From Woeseia sp. (GTDB lineage: Bacteria > Pseudomonadota > Gammaproteobacteria > Steroidobacterales > Woeseiaceae), in the NCBI GenBank assembly GCA_021773015.1, contig JAJFKW010000001.1, positions 1,116,001 through 1,180,000 on the forward strand: a stretch of DNA of 64,000 bases, given 5' to 3'. The position numbers and the translations under genes were made by a program. Shown in pieces: positions 46,090 to 54,159 of this stretch (positions are counted from its first letter, which is position 1; each line of letters opens with the position of its first letter). The notes beneath the pieces were generated by a model. It was not told the DNA's origin. It saw only the letters and a program-made list of their open reading frames with translations, and made no database searches.

Positions 46090-47223
46090 TCAATCCAGAC
46101 GAAGCGAGTTTTGCATTGTGAAGCAGTGCGAAGCAGTAAATACATCAAGTGCTGCCATTGATGCAAACCTTTCGTCAGACTCAACTATATCGGCACATAC
46201 CTGTGTAACGTCCTGCAAGAATTCATCGAACAGCGCGAATGGATTTTGAAAATAGACAAACGCGTCCGCATCCGACATCACCGCTGTTTCGTCACTGATA
46301 TCACCGAACCCAACCGTGCCTAAGGCAGCCCCTGCAGCATCGCGGACAGCGAGGACGTATTCCAGGTTTTTCTCTACGTCGTCACGTCCACCAAGTCTTG
46401 TCAAATGGCCGCCAATAAATGTTTCGAACGGAAAAGCAAGAATTTGATCGTGAGCGTTAATATAACCGCGCACATCGTCTGTCAATGCCAGACTAGAGAA
46501 CGGCACCCACTTAGGGAATACCACATCCACCAACATCAGAATTTTTTGGCGTGGTGCCCAGATATATAAGTCGCCGGGTGAGTGGGCCGTGCCGCGATCG
46601 CTGAGTTGCACAACTTGTCGTCCACTGCGCACCCAGGACTTGTGATGTACGATTCGATTTGGAAGTGGGCGTGAATCGTTGGAATCTTGCGCGTGCGCCC
46701 GAACCAGCGACCCCAAAGTTTCCTTACTAGAGTGAATTCGCACGTACGGAAATGCATCCCGAATTGCCGCTGCGCCAGCAATGTGATCTTTATGTTCGTG
46801 ACTGTAAACCAGATGCCGAATTGGGCGATCGGTAACTGCGGCAATGGCCCCCAATAGTGTTTCGCCCGTCTGAGTGGTCGCACCAGGCACGCCCAACGAC
46901 GGCGGGGCATCAACTAAAATTACGCCCCTACGGCCGACAAGAAAAAATGCCTGATAAACTCCTTCAGTAACGACGTAAGCACCGTTTCCTAGTTCTATCG
47001 TGTCGAGCTTTCCTACGGCGTGGCGCGGAAAACCGCCAAATTCATCTAGAAAATCTACGAGATTAAATACGTCTGGCACAGGATCCGGCAAGCCACTTTG
47101 AAAACTCGGCGCCGGAATATCCTGGGCAGAGGCGTTTACGCCACCGAAGACAATTACCGCTAGCATTACAAACTGCCGACGCAAATATGTCGGAACTTTC
47201 CTAAACTTCGATACTGATCTCAT
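46090..47223 (-). CDS. Exported metallo-beta-lactamase-fold hydrolase under LacI-type operators
   Basis: A 377-residue exported MBL-fold protein (signal peptide about 1-33, ending ASA). YSHEHKDHIAG is the HxHxDH metal site; GTAHSPGDLYIW and FIGGHLTRLG supply further ligands. Family members are lactonases, phosphodiesterases or other hydrolases; I cannot name the substrate. AGGAGGGG is an almost perfect ribosome site. The putative promoter is flanked by two TGCAnnCGnnTGyA operators shared with the TonB/ior region, so it should be co-controlled with those genes. Confidence 0.83.
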   Translation of the reverse strand: MRSVSKFRKVPTYLRRQFVMLAVIVFGGVNASAQDIPAPSFQSGLPDPVPDVFNLVDFLDEFGGFPRHAVGKLDTIELGNGAYVVTEGVYQAFFLVGRRGVILVDAPPSLGVPGATTQTGETLLGAIAAVTDRPIRHLVYSHEHKDHIAGAAAIRDAFPYVRIHSSKETLGSLVRAHAQDSNDSRPLPNRIVHHKSWVRSGRQVVQLSDRGTAHSPGDLYIWAPRQKILMLVDVVFPKWVPFSSLALTDDVRGYINAHDQILAFPFETFIGGHLTRLGGRDDVEKNLEYVLAVRDAAGAALGTVGFGDISDETAVMSDADAFVYFQNPFALFDEFLQDVTQVCADIVESDERFASMAALDVFTASHCFTMQNSLRLD

Positions 47224-47349
47224 TACGCCCCTCCTGCCGATCAGATGCGAAGAACGTTCCGTCTCCCATGCCGCGCCGATGCGCGACCGCAGAGGCCGTT
47301 AACGGCCAAGAAATGTCCCAGCTTCGATCAGCTAAGTTGTATTTTTTGT

Positions 47350-47363
47350 TGCACACGTTTGCA
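47350..47363. promoter_or_regulatory. LacI-type operator O1 (MBL promoter)
   Basis: TGCACACGTTTGCA, a near-palindrome around a central CG, as in LacI-family operators. It lies just downstream of the putative -10 (47370-47375), so a bound repressor would block transcription start. Confidence 0.68.
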
Positions 47364-47369
47364 TTAATA

Positions 47370-47397
47370 ATACTAGCTCTATTTTAGTGAAAGTAAA
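47370..47397 (-). promoter_or_regulatory. Putative sigma-70 promoter of the MBL gene
   Basis: On the minus strand TTTACT (47397-47392) and TAGTAT (47375-47370) are 16 bases apart. The match is moderate but the pair is bracketed by two similar operators. Confidence 0.5.
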
Positions 47398-47416
47398 GTT
47401 AAAAGGTATGAAAAAA

Positions 47417-47430
47417 TGCAAACGGTTGTA
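47417..47430. promoter_or_regulatory. LacI-type operator O2 (MBL promoter)
   Basis: TGCAAACGGTTGTA matches the same pattern with one changed outer base. It sits upstream of the putative -35; paired with O1 it would allow a repression loop. Confidence 0.6.
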
Positions 47431-47488
47431 GGGTGGCAACGTAGGTAGTGAGCCAATCGTCCGCGCGAAGGTCTGCGGGCCGGCGAGC

Positions 47489-48517
47489 CTACCGGGGCGC
47501 TGGGGCGGTTGAATTCCTCACAATAAGTCGTGGCTGCATACGCATGACTAACGGCGTCTCCCGCTCACCAGCGATGACCTCCAATAAGACTTTTGCCGCT
47601 TGCGAGCCCATCTCGTATTTTGGAATCGCAACAGAGCTCAGCGCAGGATTCATTCGCGACAGGAAGGGGATGTCATTGCCACCGACAATGGAGACATTTT
47701 CCGGCACCATTAGACCGACTTCAGCCATCGCGTCGATGCAGCCCAGAGCAATTAAATCGCTACCCGCAACAACTGCCGTGAAGCTGTTATCGATCCCGAG
47801 GAGTTTCTTCAGACCTCGCGCACCCTCTTCCGCGGTAAATTTATCGGCTACGACGACGAGATCGGGCTCAAGGTTGTGCAGGCGCATGTAGTTCTTGAAC
47901 GTATTTGCACGTTCGAATCCGGTGGACGTATGCGGCGGACCGGCGATGTGAGCGATTCGTCGATGTTTAAGATTGATTAAATGATCCAATGTGCTGCGGA
48001 CTGCGAAGTCTTCGTCAACAATCACCGCGTTGACATCTACTCGATCGACCATCCGGTTGACCAATACAAAGGGAATTTCCCGCTTAATACACTCCTCAAC
48101 GATCGGATCCTCGCGCCGCGCAGTCGCGATAATAACGCCTTCAATCGAGCGGCCTTGCATCATGCGTAGCGCCTCCTGCTCTTTGCGTTCCTCATCGTCT
48201 GTATTTGCAGTTATGACGGTGTAACCGATAGATTCGACGGTGTCCTGGATGCCACGAATAATCGGCGGAAAAACCGGGTTCATTAGGTCTGGAATCAATA
48301 CGCCGATCGCGAACGAACGATTTTGCTTCAGCGAAGACGCAACCAAGTTTGGAAAATAACCGAGTTTCTCTGCTGCTCGCTCGATTTTACGAACCACCGA
48401 AGGAGAAATCTTCGACTGTTTGTTGCGGCTCAGCGCTCGAGAAACGGTCGAGTGATGCACTCCAACTAATTCAGCAACATCTCGAATTGTGGCTTTCCGC
48501 CGTGACTTTTTCTTCAT
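47489..48517 (-). CDS. LacI-family transcriptional regulator
   Basis: A 342-residue LacI/GalR regulator. TIRDVAELVGVHHSTVSRALS is the helix-turn-helix, KLGYFPNLVASSLK the hinge helix that inserts at a central CG step. The periplasmic-binding-protein-like core (about 65-335) binds an unknown effector. It should bind palindromes such as the TGCAnnCGnnTGyA sites at 47350, 47417, 58449 and 58658. It lies 51 bases after the TauE gene and directly upstream of the MBL gene. Confidence 0.9.
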   Translation of the reverse strand: MKKKSRRKATIRDVAELVGVHHSTVSRALSRNKQSKISPSVVRKIERAAEKLGYFPNLVASSLKQNRSFAIGVLIPDLMNPVFPPIIRGIQDTVESIGYTVITANTDDEERKEQEALRMMQGRSIEGVIIATARREDPIVEECIKREIPFVLVNRMVDRVDVNAVIVDEDFAVRSTLDHLINLKHRRIAHIAGPPHTSTGFERANTFKNYMRLHNLEPDLVVVADKFTAEEGARGLKKLLGIDNSFTAVVAGSDLIALGCIDAMAEVGLMVPENVSIVGGNDIPFLSRMNPALSSVAIPKYEMGSQAAKVLLEVIAGERETPLVMRMQPRLIVRNSTAPAPR

Positions 48518-48568
48518 TTACTATTCTACGAATTGACCGGCTGTCACTTGTGGCGATCTTAGCACCTC

Positions 48569-49327
48569 TTAGAGCATTGCGCCGAGCCCATCGACAAGTA
48601 GTTTGCCGCCTGTAAGCAACAAGAATACGTAAATAATTCGATATATGGCCTGCTGATCGAAGTAGTGCAGCACTTTGTATCCGGCCCATACGCCGAGCGG
48701 CCCAAGCGGCGACAACACAAGCGCAGTTATTAGATTCTGAGAGTCAAACTGCTGTAACAATGTGTATGGAATTAACTTGACGAAATTTAGTACAGCAAAA
48801 AATACACCGAATGTACCGACCAGAATGACCTTATCCAAATTCTTCGGCAGCAGATAGATGGAAGCCGGCGGCGCTCCAGCATGAATATGTGTGCTAGTGA
48901 TGCCTGCGACGAAACCCCAAAATCGGCCGCTCCAATCGCCTGGTGGACTGTTTGACTGCTCGGAACGACGCTGCGTCCATCGATCCAGGCAAAACAATAT
49001 CGCGATCGAACCGAGCATAATTTTCAGCGCAAATCCCGGCAAAACACCTAATAACAGCGAGCCCACTGCAATGCCTATGACCGACGCAGGAACGAGTATT
49101 CTTAGGCTATGAGCGTCGAATTTTCGCCAGAATAAATGCAATACCTGTAAATCCATCAGGCAAATTATCGGCAACAGTATCGCAGCGGCCTGCAGGGGGT
49201 CAGCTGTCAACGACATCAATGGAACTGACATGGCACCGGCCGCGCCTCCCAGGCCGCCTTTCGCCATACCATAAATAAATACCGCCGGAATGGCGGTAAC
49301 GTAAAACCAAGGGTCGACAATAAGCAC
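48569..49327 (-). CDS. TauE/SafE-family membrane transporter
   Basis: A 252-residue TauE/SafE (DUF81) membrane protein with about eight helices. GMAKGGLGGAAGAMSVPLMSLTADPLQAAAILLP opens the first half and the second half repeats the pattern (GAPPASIYLLPKNLDKVILVGTFGVFF). Members export sulfite or sulfoacetate or take up organic acids. The start is GTG at 49327, six bases from the GST stop, so the two share a transcript. The cargo is open. Confidence 0.84.
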   Translation of the reverse strand: MLIVDPWFYVTAIPAVFIYGMAKGGLGGAAGAMSVPLMSLTADPLQAAAILLPIICLMDLQVLHLFWRKFDAHSLRILVPASVIGIAVGSLLLGVLPGFALKIMLGSIAILFCLDRWTQRRSEQSNSPPGDWSGRFWGFVAGITSTHIHAGAPPASIYLLPKNLDKVILVGTFGVFFAVLNFVKLIPYTLLQQFDSQNLITALVLSPLGPLGVWAGYKVLHYFDQQAIYRIIYVFLLLTGGKLLVDGLGAML

Positions 49328-49332
49328 CGACG

Positions 49333-50094
49333 CTAGTCGCTTTCCGTCCGGTCATTGCCTATGGGGCCATACTGTTCTGATAGCAGCGACGTAAAATAGA
49401 ATGCATTTTTTACGGCGGCACGCTTACGACATGCTGCGAACCAACGAACAATCGCGCCTTGATCTTCCCATAGTCGGGAAAGCCCGAGATCTTCAAGTCG
49501 GATAAATGTAGGCAGCACGCAAATATCCGCAAGACTGTAATCATTCAACAAATACGTTCGACCGTCCGACATTGCTGAGGCCATTCGTGAAACCGTCAGC
49601 GTGAGACGATCTTCTGCCTGTTGCATTTCTCGACCGCTATAGCCGGTACGTCCCATTTTCAGGAAAAAATCTTTGCGTAGTGGTTTCGATTCCCCAAACG
49701 CCGCAAATTCTTCGTCATTCATATTCCTAAAGTGGCGTAAAAACACGAGGTTGTACGACGGAACTCGTACCGCGGGTGTTGGCACTTCCTCGAAAAACCG
49801 CATCCACTCACGCATCTTGGCGCGCGTATAGACATCAGTCGACGACAACGCCGGATTTGGCTGCAACTCTTCCAAATATTCGATAATGACAGAAGAGTCT
49901 ACTATGACCCGATCATCGTGCAGCAGTGTCGGAACAACTCCGTTTGGGTTTAGTGACTTATATTCCGGTGTTAGCTGATCACCGGCAAATAAATCTAGTT
50001 TCTCTTCTGTGAATACAATGCCCTTTTCCCAAAGGCAAATTCGAACTTTCTGGCTACAAGTTGACTGCGGCGCATTGTAAAGAACAGTGTTCAT
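49333..50094 (-). CDS. Glutathione S-transferase family protein
   Basis: A 253-residue GST-fold protein. The thioredoxin-like N domain (YNAPQSTCSQKVRICLWEKG, NPNGVVPTLLHDD, VIIEYLEE) binds glutathione; the helical C domain follows (LADICVLPTFIRLEDLGL). The early Cys in STCSQKV resembles beta/omega-class or dehalogenase-type GSTs rather than Tyr/Ser classes. It could detoxify an electrophile made by the adjacent oxidation pathway. It is 133 bases after the SCO gene. Confidence 0.85.
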   Translation of the reverse strand: MNTVLYNAPQSTCSQKVRICLWEKGIVFTEEKLDLFAGDQLTPEYKSLNPNGVVPTLLHDDRVIVDSSVIIEYLEELQPNPALSSTDVYTRAKMREWMRFFEEVPTPAVRVPSYNLVFLRHFRNMNDEEFAAFGESKPLRKDFFLKMGRTGYSGREMQQAEDRLTLTVSRMASAMSDGRTYLLNDYSLADICVLPTFIRLEDLGLSRLWEDQGAIVRWFAACRKRAAVKNAFYFTSLLSEQYGPIGNDRTESD

Positions 50095-50227
50095 TGATGT
50101 GTTAGAAATCCTGTGACAATAGATTGCAGATATTTACTTCGACAATTCAGGCAGCCAGCGAGATCGAGGTAAAGTAAGTAGTTCACACAACCATGCGTAT
50201 GCTGAGTTACCGTTGGCATTTGCATGG

Positions 50228-50815
50228 CTATTTCAAGTATTTTTGCAGTTCACTCGCGATTTGAGTGGCTTGCGCACCGAAACCAAAAATATCGAGAAAC
50301 TTGCCGTCTCTGTCCATTAAGAATAGATAGGCGCTGTGATAAACCTCTTGCCGACCACTAACGCTCTCGTCTGCAGTCTTGATGCCGTACGTAACATTGA
50401 ACGAAGAAGCGGCATTCGCTATTTGTTCGTCACTTCCGGTCAGTCCGATAATAGATTCGTGAAAGGCGTGTACATACGCCCTCAGACGTTGTGACGAATC
50501 GTTTTTTGGATCGACGCTTATGAATAGTGTTTGAATTTCATTCGCACGGTCGTCCAACTCATTCAGTGCCCGCGCAACCTGCAAAAGCGTCGTTGGGCAA
50601 ACATCTGGGCATTCCGTGAATCCAAAAAATACCAACCGATACTTGCCAGCATAGGTTTTCTGCGTAACCGTCCGTCCCGAATGATCTACTAATTCAAAGT
50701 CACCACTAACAATTGATTCTGCATTTGTAGCCGTGCTGGCGACTGCAGGAAACCATGCTAATGCCAAACACGCCAGCAGACTATGCGAATGAAGCTTGGC
50801 AACTCGCGCAAACAT
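50228..50815 (-). CDS. SCO1/SenC-family copper chaperone
   Basis: A 195-residue exported SCO protein. Cys69 and Cys73 in CPDVCP and the distal His in VYHSAYLFLMD (about 159) form the Cu site of SCO proteins, which metallate CuA or act as thiol reductases. A signal peptide (about 1-28) precedes. Its ATG overlaps the propeller stop (TAATG), so it is translated with that gene. No cytochrome oxidase gene is nearby, which suggests a dedicated copper client in this operon. Confidence 0.9.
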   Translation of the reverse strand: MFARVAKLHSHSLLACLALAWFPAVASTATNAESIVSGDFELVDHSGRTVTQKTYAGKYRLVFFGFTECPDVCPTTLLQVARALNELDDRANEIQTLFISVDPKNDSSQRLRAYVHAFHESIIGLTGSDEQIANAASSFNVTYGIKTADESVSGRQEVYHSAYLFLMDRDGKFLDIFGFGAQATQIASELQKYLK

Positions 50816-51933
50816 TAGTGACAGAGATTATTGGAAATAGCGAGTGAAATTTCACCAATATCATTGGGCATTCCCAAGATGGATGGGAGTCTTTTGCGCT
50901 TTCGCATGTCGAAAAATGCCATCTCGCCACTATCCGGAATCGCTACAGCGAGCGTTTTAGAGTCGGAAGTAACAACACCGGCGCTCGGTGCTCCTGGCAA
51001 CTTTTCGCGAGATAGTTCTGCGCCGTTTGCAATGTTGTGAAAAATAATACTGCCGTCGTCCCCGATCACCGCCGCTACGGTATCTATCCAACCTGGATTC
51101 ACAGATACCGCATTGGAGACTGTTTTGACTGTATAAAGCGAGTCACTACTTAGTGTAGAGATCGCGGTGAGCGTGCCACTCCCGGTATTGGGTACCAACA
51201 TATACTGGCCATCAGCGGTTCCCCATGGTCTCCCGGGCGCACGGCCTACGCCTGCTGTTCGTAGCATCTTCAGGTCGTGCAGATCGACGACATATACCTG
51301 GTCGCTGTCAGCATTGCTAATAAAGCCAAGCGTTCCATCCACGCTTCGAGTCATCGCCGATAACGATGCTGCTTTTCGTGTGAGTTTCAGCGATCTACGG
51401 CTAGACCAGAGATCGACAGCATTTAGCGTACCTTGGGCTTGATCTACCCAATATATCGTCGAACCATCAGGATTAAAGGTTAACTCGGTTGCCGTCTCAA
51501 CATTTGACACTGAAAGAAGAATTTCTTTTCTACGTAATGCGTGCACTTGCAGAATTGACGCGGCACTATCGTAAATTGCTGCTGTCTCACCGATCGGACT
51601 GACCAAGACGACATTAGGCTCAATCGCAAGTGGATAGCCAATTTGTGTGAGCTCTTCAGTCATTAGGTCGACGAGCGTCAGCATTTTATTAGCATTGTGT
51701 CCGATAACCAATGCCCTAAGCACTTCCGACGCAGCTACCGAATCCGGAGCAGCATTCAGCTTGACGTCGTGCGCTCTTGCTCGATCGTACAGATCAATCA
51801 CCACAATCGACTTTTGCATGTAGCTGGGCAAAAACGCATAACGTGCTCCATCGTCGTAGCCCGCAAAAGACGGCGACAGCGAACAAGTCATCACGATCGC
51901 GGCGAGGTGCCGCAAGAATAATCGCCTAGCCAT
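50815..51933 (-). CDS. Exported YncE/YVTN-type beta-propeller protein
   Basis: A 372-residue exported protein (signal peptide about 1-23). Repeats such as SKTLAVAIPDSGEMAFFDM, DQVYVVDLHDLKMLRT and GSTIYWVDQAQGTLNAVDLW have the YVTN/YncE blade pattern, giving a seven-bladed propeller. No catalytic or metal residues stand out, so it may be structural or a binding partner of the first propeller. ATG at 51933 is chosen for the signal peptide. Confidence 0.75.
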   Translation of the reverse strand: MARRLFLRHLAAIVMTCSLSPSFAGYDDGARYAFLPSYMQKSIVVIDLYDRARAHDVKLNAAPDSVAASEVLRALVIGHNANKMLTLVDLMTEELTQIGYPLAIEPNVVLVSPIGETAAIYDSAASILQVHALRRKEILLSVSNVETATELTFNPDGSTIYWVDQAQGTLNAVDLWSSRRSLKLTRKAASLSAMTRSVDGTLGFISNADSDQVYVVDLHDLKMLRTAGVGRAPGRPWGTADGQYMLVPNTGSGTLTAISTLSSDSLYTVKTVSNAVSVNPGWIDTVAAVIGDDGSIIFHNIANGAELSREKLPGAPSAGVVTSDSKTLAVAIPDSGEMAFFDMRKRKRLPSILGMPNDIGEISLAISNNLCH

Positions 51934-52055
51934 TCGATTTTGTCTCTGCAAGCGGAACAGTACACCGCATGTTGCATTCAGTAGCGACGACGGACAGCGG
52001 CAATACACCTAGCGGTAACACAATTCTTCGTCTCCGGACCATCGGAACGTGTAAA

Positions 52056-53477
52056 TTAACTCAGCCCCAAAAATGGATAAATAAAGTCACTTAGCGCATG
52101 AAAATTGTCCGTCAGAAGGATGACGCCAAACGTTACTATGACGATCATACTCACCAGACCGATTTGCGGTGACAGCGACTGAAGCCGAGACAGTAGTGGC
52201 AATGTTTTGCTAAGGAATAGCGCCGCAAGTAGAAAAGGAACGGCAACGCCCAGTGAGAATGCGAACATCACCATGGCACCGATAAACGCACTGCCTAGCG
52301 CACCGACGTAAATGAGCAACGTCGCAATAATGGCACCGCCGAAGCAGGTCAGACAGCCCAGAGAAAAACCGACCGCGACGAAAGCGGAACCGAAGTTTGA
52401 GGACGGCTTCAATAATCTGTTTCGAACACGGTCTGGCACAATTCTGCACACCAACGGCGCACGCGATCGAATCCCGACCCAAATTCCCATCGCGATAACA
52501 ACGATACCCGCTATTACGGTAAGTGTAGGGCTCCAAACGGCAAAAAACATTTGCATCTGTTTTCCCGCATGCCCTATCGCCGCACCCGTTAGCGTAAATA
52601 GTGCAGAAAATCCGGCCACAAAAGAAAACGCTGTCTTCAGCAGTTTACTTCGAGCATCAGCGACAATCGTTTTGCTGTCGGCAGCCAACTTTTCTGATGA
52701 AAATCCTGTGAGTGTCACTACATAAACGGCAAGCAATTGAAGTAGACAAGGTGTGAGTACAAACGAGAGCAGGCCTGCCGCCAGCCCCGTAACCATAATT
52801 GGCGACCACGGACTGGGGTTCGCAAGTTCCCGCGGATATTGAATGGGTAACTCCCACTCAAAAGTTCGCGCCGAGTCTCCAGGGTCCCAGGTGCTAACAA
52901 GTTCAAGGCGTAGCCGCTCAGCGTTCGCACCGATGGTCGGCGTACCGTCATCAAGATAAGCCGGGAATCTGACGGTCACAGAACGGTGATGGTAGACGTC
53001 AATCGGACCTTCCACATCGACAGCCGCGTAAAGTACGCCGTCAATTGTCAGTTGCGCCGTCGGTAATTGAAACGGCAAGTCTTCAATGTGCGTCGTTTCT
53101 GTCACCAGAAATACGTGGTACAAATCCGGCCGATACTGGGTAACGATTTGCGAACGGTCCGTGACTTCGAAGAACTTCGTCGTTGCATATAGGACGTCAA
53201 CTTGTGCCTCGCCCACGCCGAACGTTGTCCGGTTTAGGAATTTCCCGATGCTTATCGACTTTTGAAGCTTCTCAGTTTTTACTTCTGAACCGACATCCGC
53301 AATCAAATTCATATCGCGGACAAAATAGGGAAACACCAACCACGCGGACGCAATGACCAACGCTATGAGTACAGACCCTGCAGCGATTAGCGGTTGACCG
53401 CGCATAGTCCGACGATGCGTCAACGCCTGCTTGTCGCTCGGTATCGGTTCCGCGATAGTTGTAGAGTCGACAGTCAT
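52056..53477 (-). CDS. CcdA/DsbD-like transmembrane protein with a periplasmic N-domain
   Basis: A 473-residue membrane protein. One N-terminal helix (about 30-50) anchors a 170-residue extracytoplasmic beta-rich domain. Residues about 226-470 form a CcdA-type bundle with TPCLLQLL in the first helix and LGCLTCFGG in the fourth, the Cys pair that passes electrons from cytoplasmic thioredoxin across the membrane. It likely keeps SCO, the CxxC cupredoxin and cytochrome c Cys reduced. The extra N domain is unlike DsbD's alpha domain and is not recognised. Six bases after the cytochrome gene. Confidence 0.8.
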   Translation of the reverse strand: MTVDSTTIAEPIPSDKQALTHRRTMRGQPLIAAGSVLIALVIASAWLVFPYFVRDMNLIADVGSEVKTEKLQKSISIGKFLNRTTFGVGEAQVDVLYATTKFFEVTDRSQIVTQYRPDLYHVFLVTETTHIEDLPFQLPTAQLTIDGVLYAAVDVEGPIDVYHHRSVTVRFPAYLDDGTPTIGANAERLRLELVSTWDPGDSARTFEWELPIQYPRELANPSPWSPIMVTGLAAGLLSFVLTPCLLQLLAVYVVTLTGFSSEKLAADSKTIVADARSKLLKTAFSFVAGFSALFTLTGAAIGHAGKQMQMFFAVWSPTLTVIAGIVVIAMGIWVGIRSRAPLVCRIVPDRVRNRLLKPSSNFGSAFVAVGFSLGCLTCFGGAIIATLLIYVGALGSAFIGAMVMFAFSLGVAVPFLLAALFLSKTLPLLSRLQSLSPQIGLVSMIVIVTFGVILLTDNFHALSDFIYPFLGLS

Positions 53478-53483
53478 AAAAAG

Positions 53484-54116
53484 TTACTCGCAGTCAGCCT
53501 CCTGCATACCGTCAGCATTAACTGTTACCGTAAATAACTGCTCTTTTAGCTTGCAGTCAACGCAGTAAATAGTATATTTGCCAGCCACCGCCGGTGATTG
53601 CCATTCGAAACTGCTTGTGGAACGTCCTGCAACGGTGAACGGCTCAATGTTCATGTTGTCGCTTTGAAATGTTGCGGGCTTAATGCCTGAGTTCTTGACG
53701 ATTATCTGCAGATTTGCACCCACTTTCACAGCCACACTCTCGGGCAAGAAACGACCGCGCTTCGATAGCGTACGCACCACCTCCACACTGCCCAAATATT
53801 CGAGGTATGCTGAAACTGTCTGAATTTGCTCGTCCGATATGACGTTTTTAACAACGACCATTTCGCCAGTGCCTTCAATCGCCGCGCGAATACTGCCCTC
53901 AGTTGCGCCGCGGATGAACGGCCCCACGCCGAGATCGCCCTCTGCAAATTCGCCATGACAACCTTTGCAGCCAATACCGGCAATGGTCTCAAATACCACT
54001 TTTCCTTCTTTGATTTGCTCCGTCGCGGTAACGACCTTGTCGGCCAGGGCTATGGGCATACTTGCAACGATAAATACGAACATCGCAAAACATAAAAGGG
54101 ACCAATTATTATTCAT
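53484..54116 (-). CDS. Cytochrome c - cupredoxin fusion protein
   Basis: A 210-residue exported electron carrier. After a signal peptide (about 1-25), residues about 30-110 are a monoheme class I cytochrome c with CKGCH. Residues about 115-205 form a cupredoxin-like sandwich (VGANLQIIVKNSGIKPATFQ, AGKYTIYCVDC). The domain has CxxC but no obvious His or Met blue-copper set, so a type 1 site is not certain; it resembles the Cupredoxin_1 domain of EfeO-like proteins. ATG at 54116 or TTG at 54125 could start it. It probably takes electrons from the propeller enzyme. Confidence 0.82.
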   Translation of the reverse strand: MNNNWSLLCFAMFVFIVASMPIALADKVVTATEQIKEGKVVFETIAGIGCKGCHGEFAEGDLGVGPFIRGATEGSIRAAIEGTGEMVVVKNVISDEQIQTVSAYLEYLGSVEVVRTLSKRGRFLPESVAVKVGANLQIIVKNSGIKPATFQSDNMNIEPFTVAGRSTSSFEWQSPAVAGKYTIYCVDCKLKEQLFTVTVNADGMQEADCE

Positions 54117-54159
54117 TGCCAACAATCTCCAACTACTGAATTAGTACAAGGCTCGAGGA

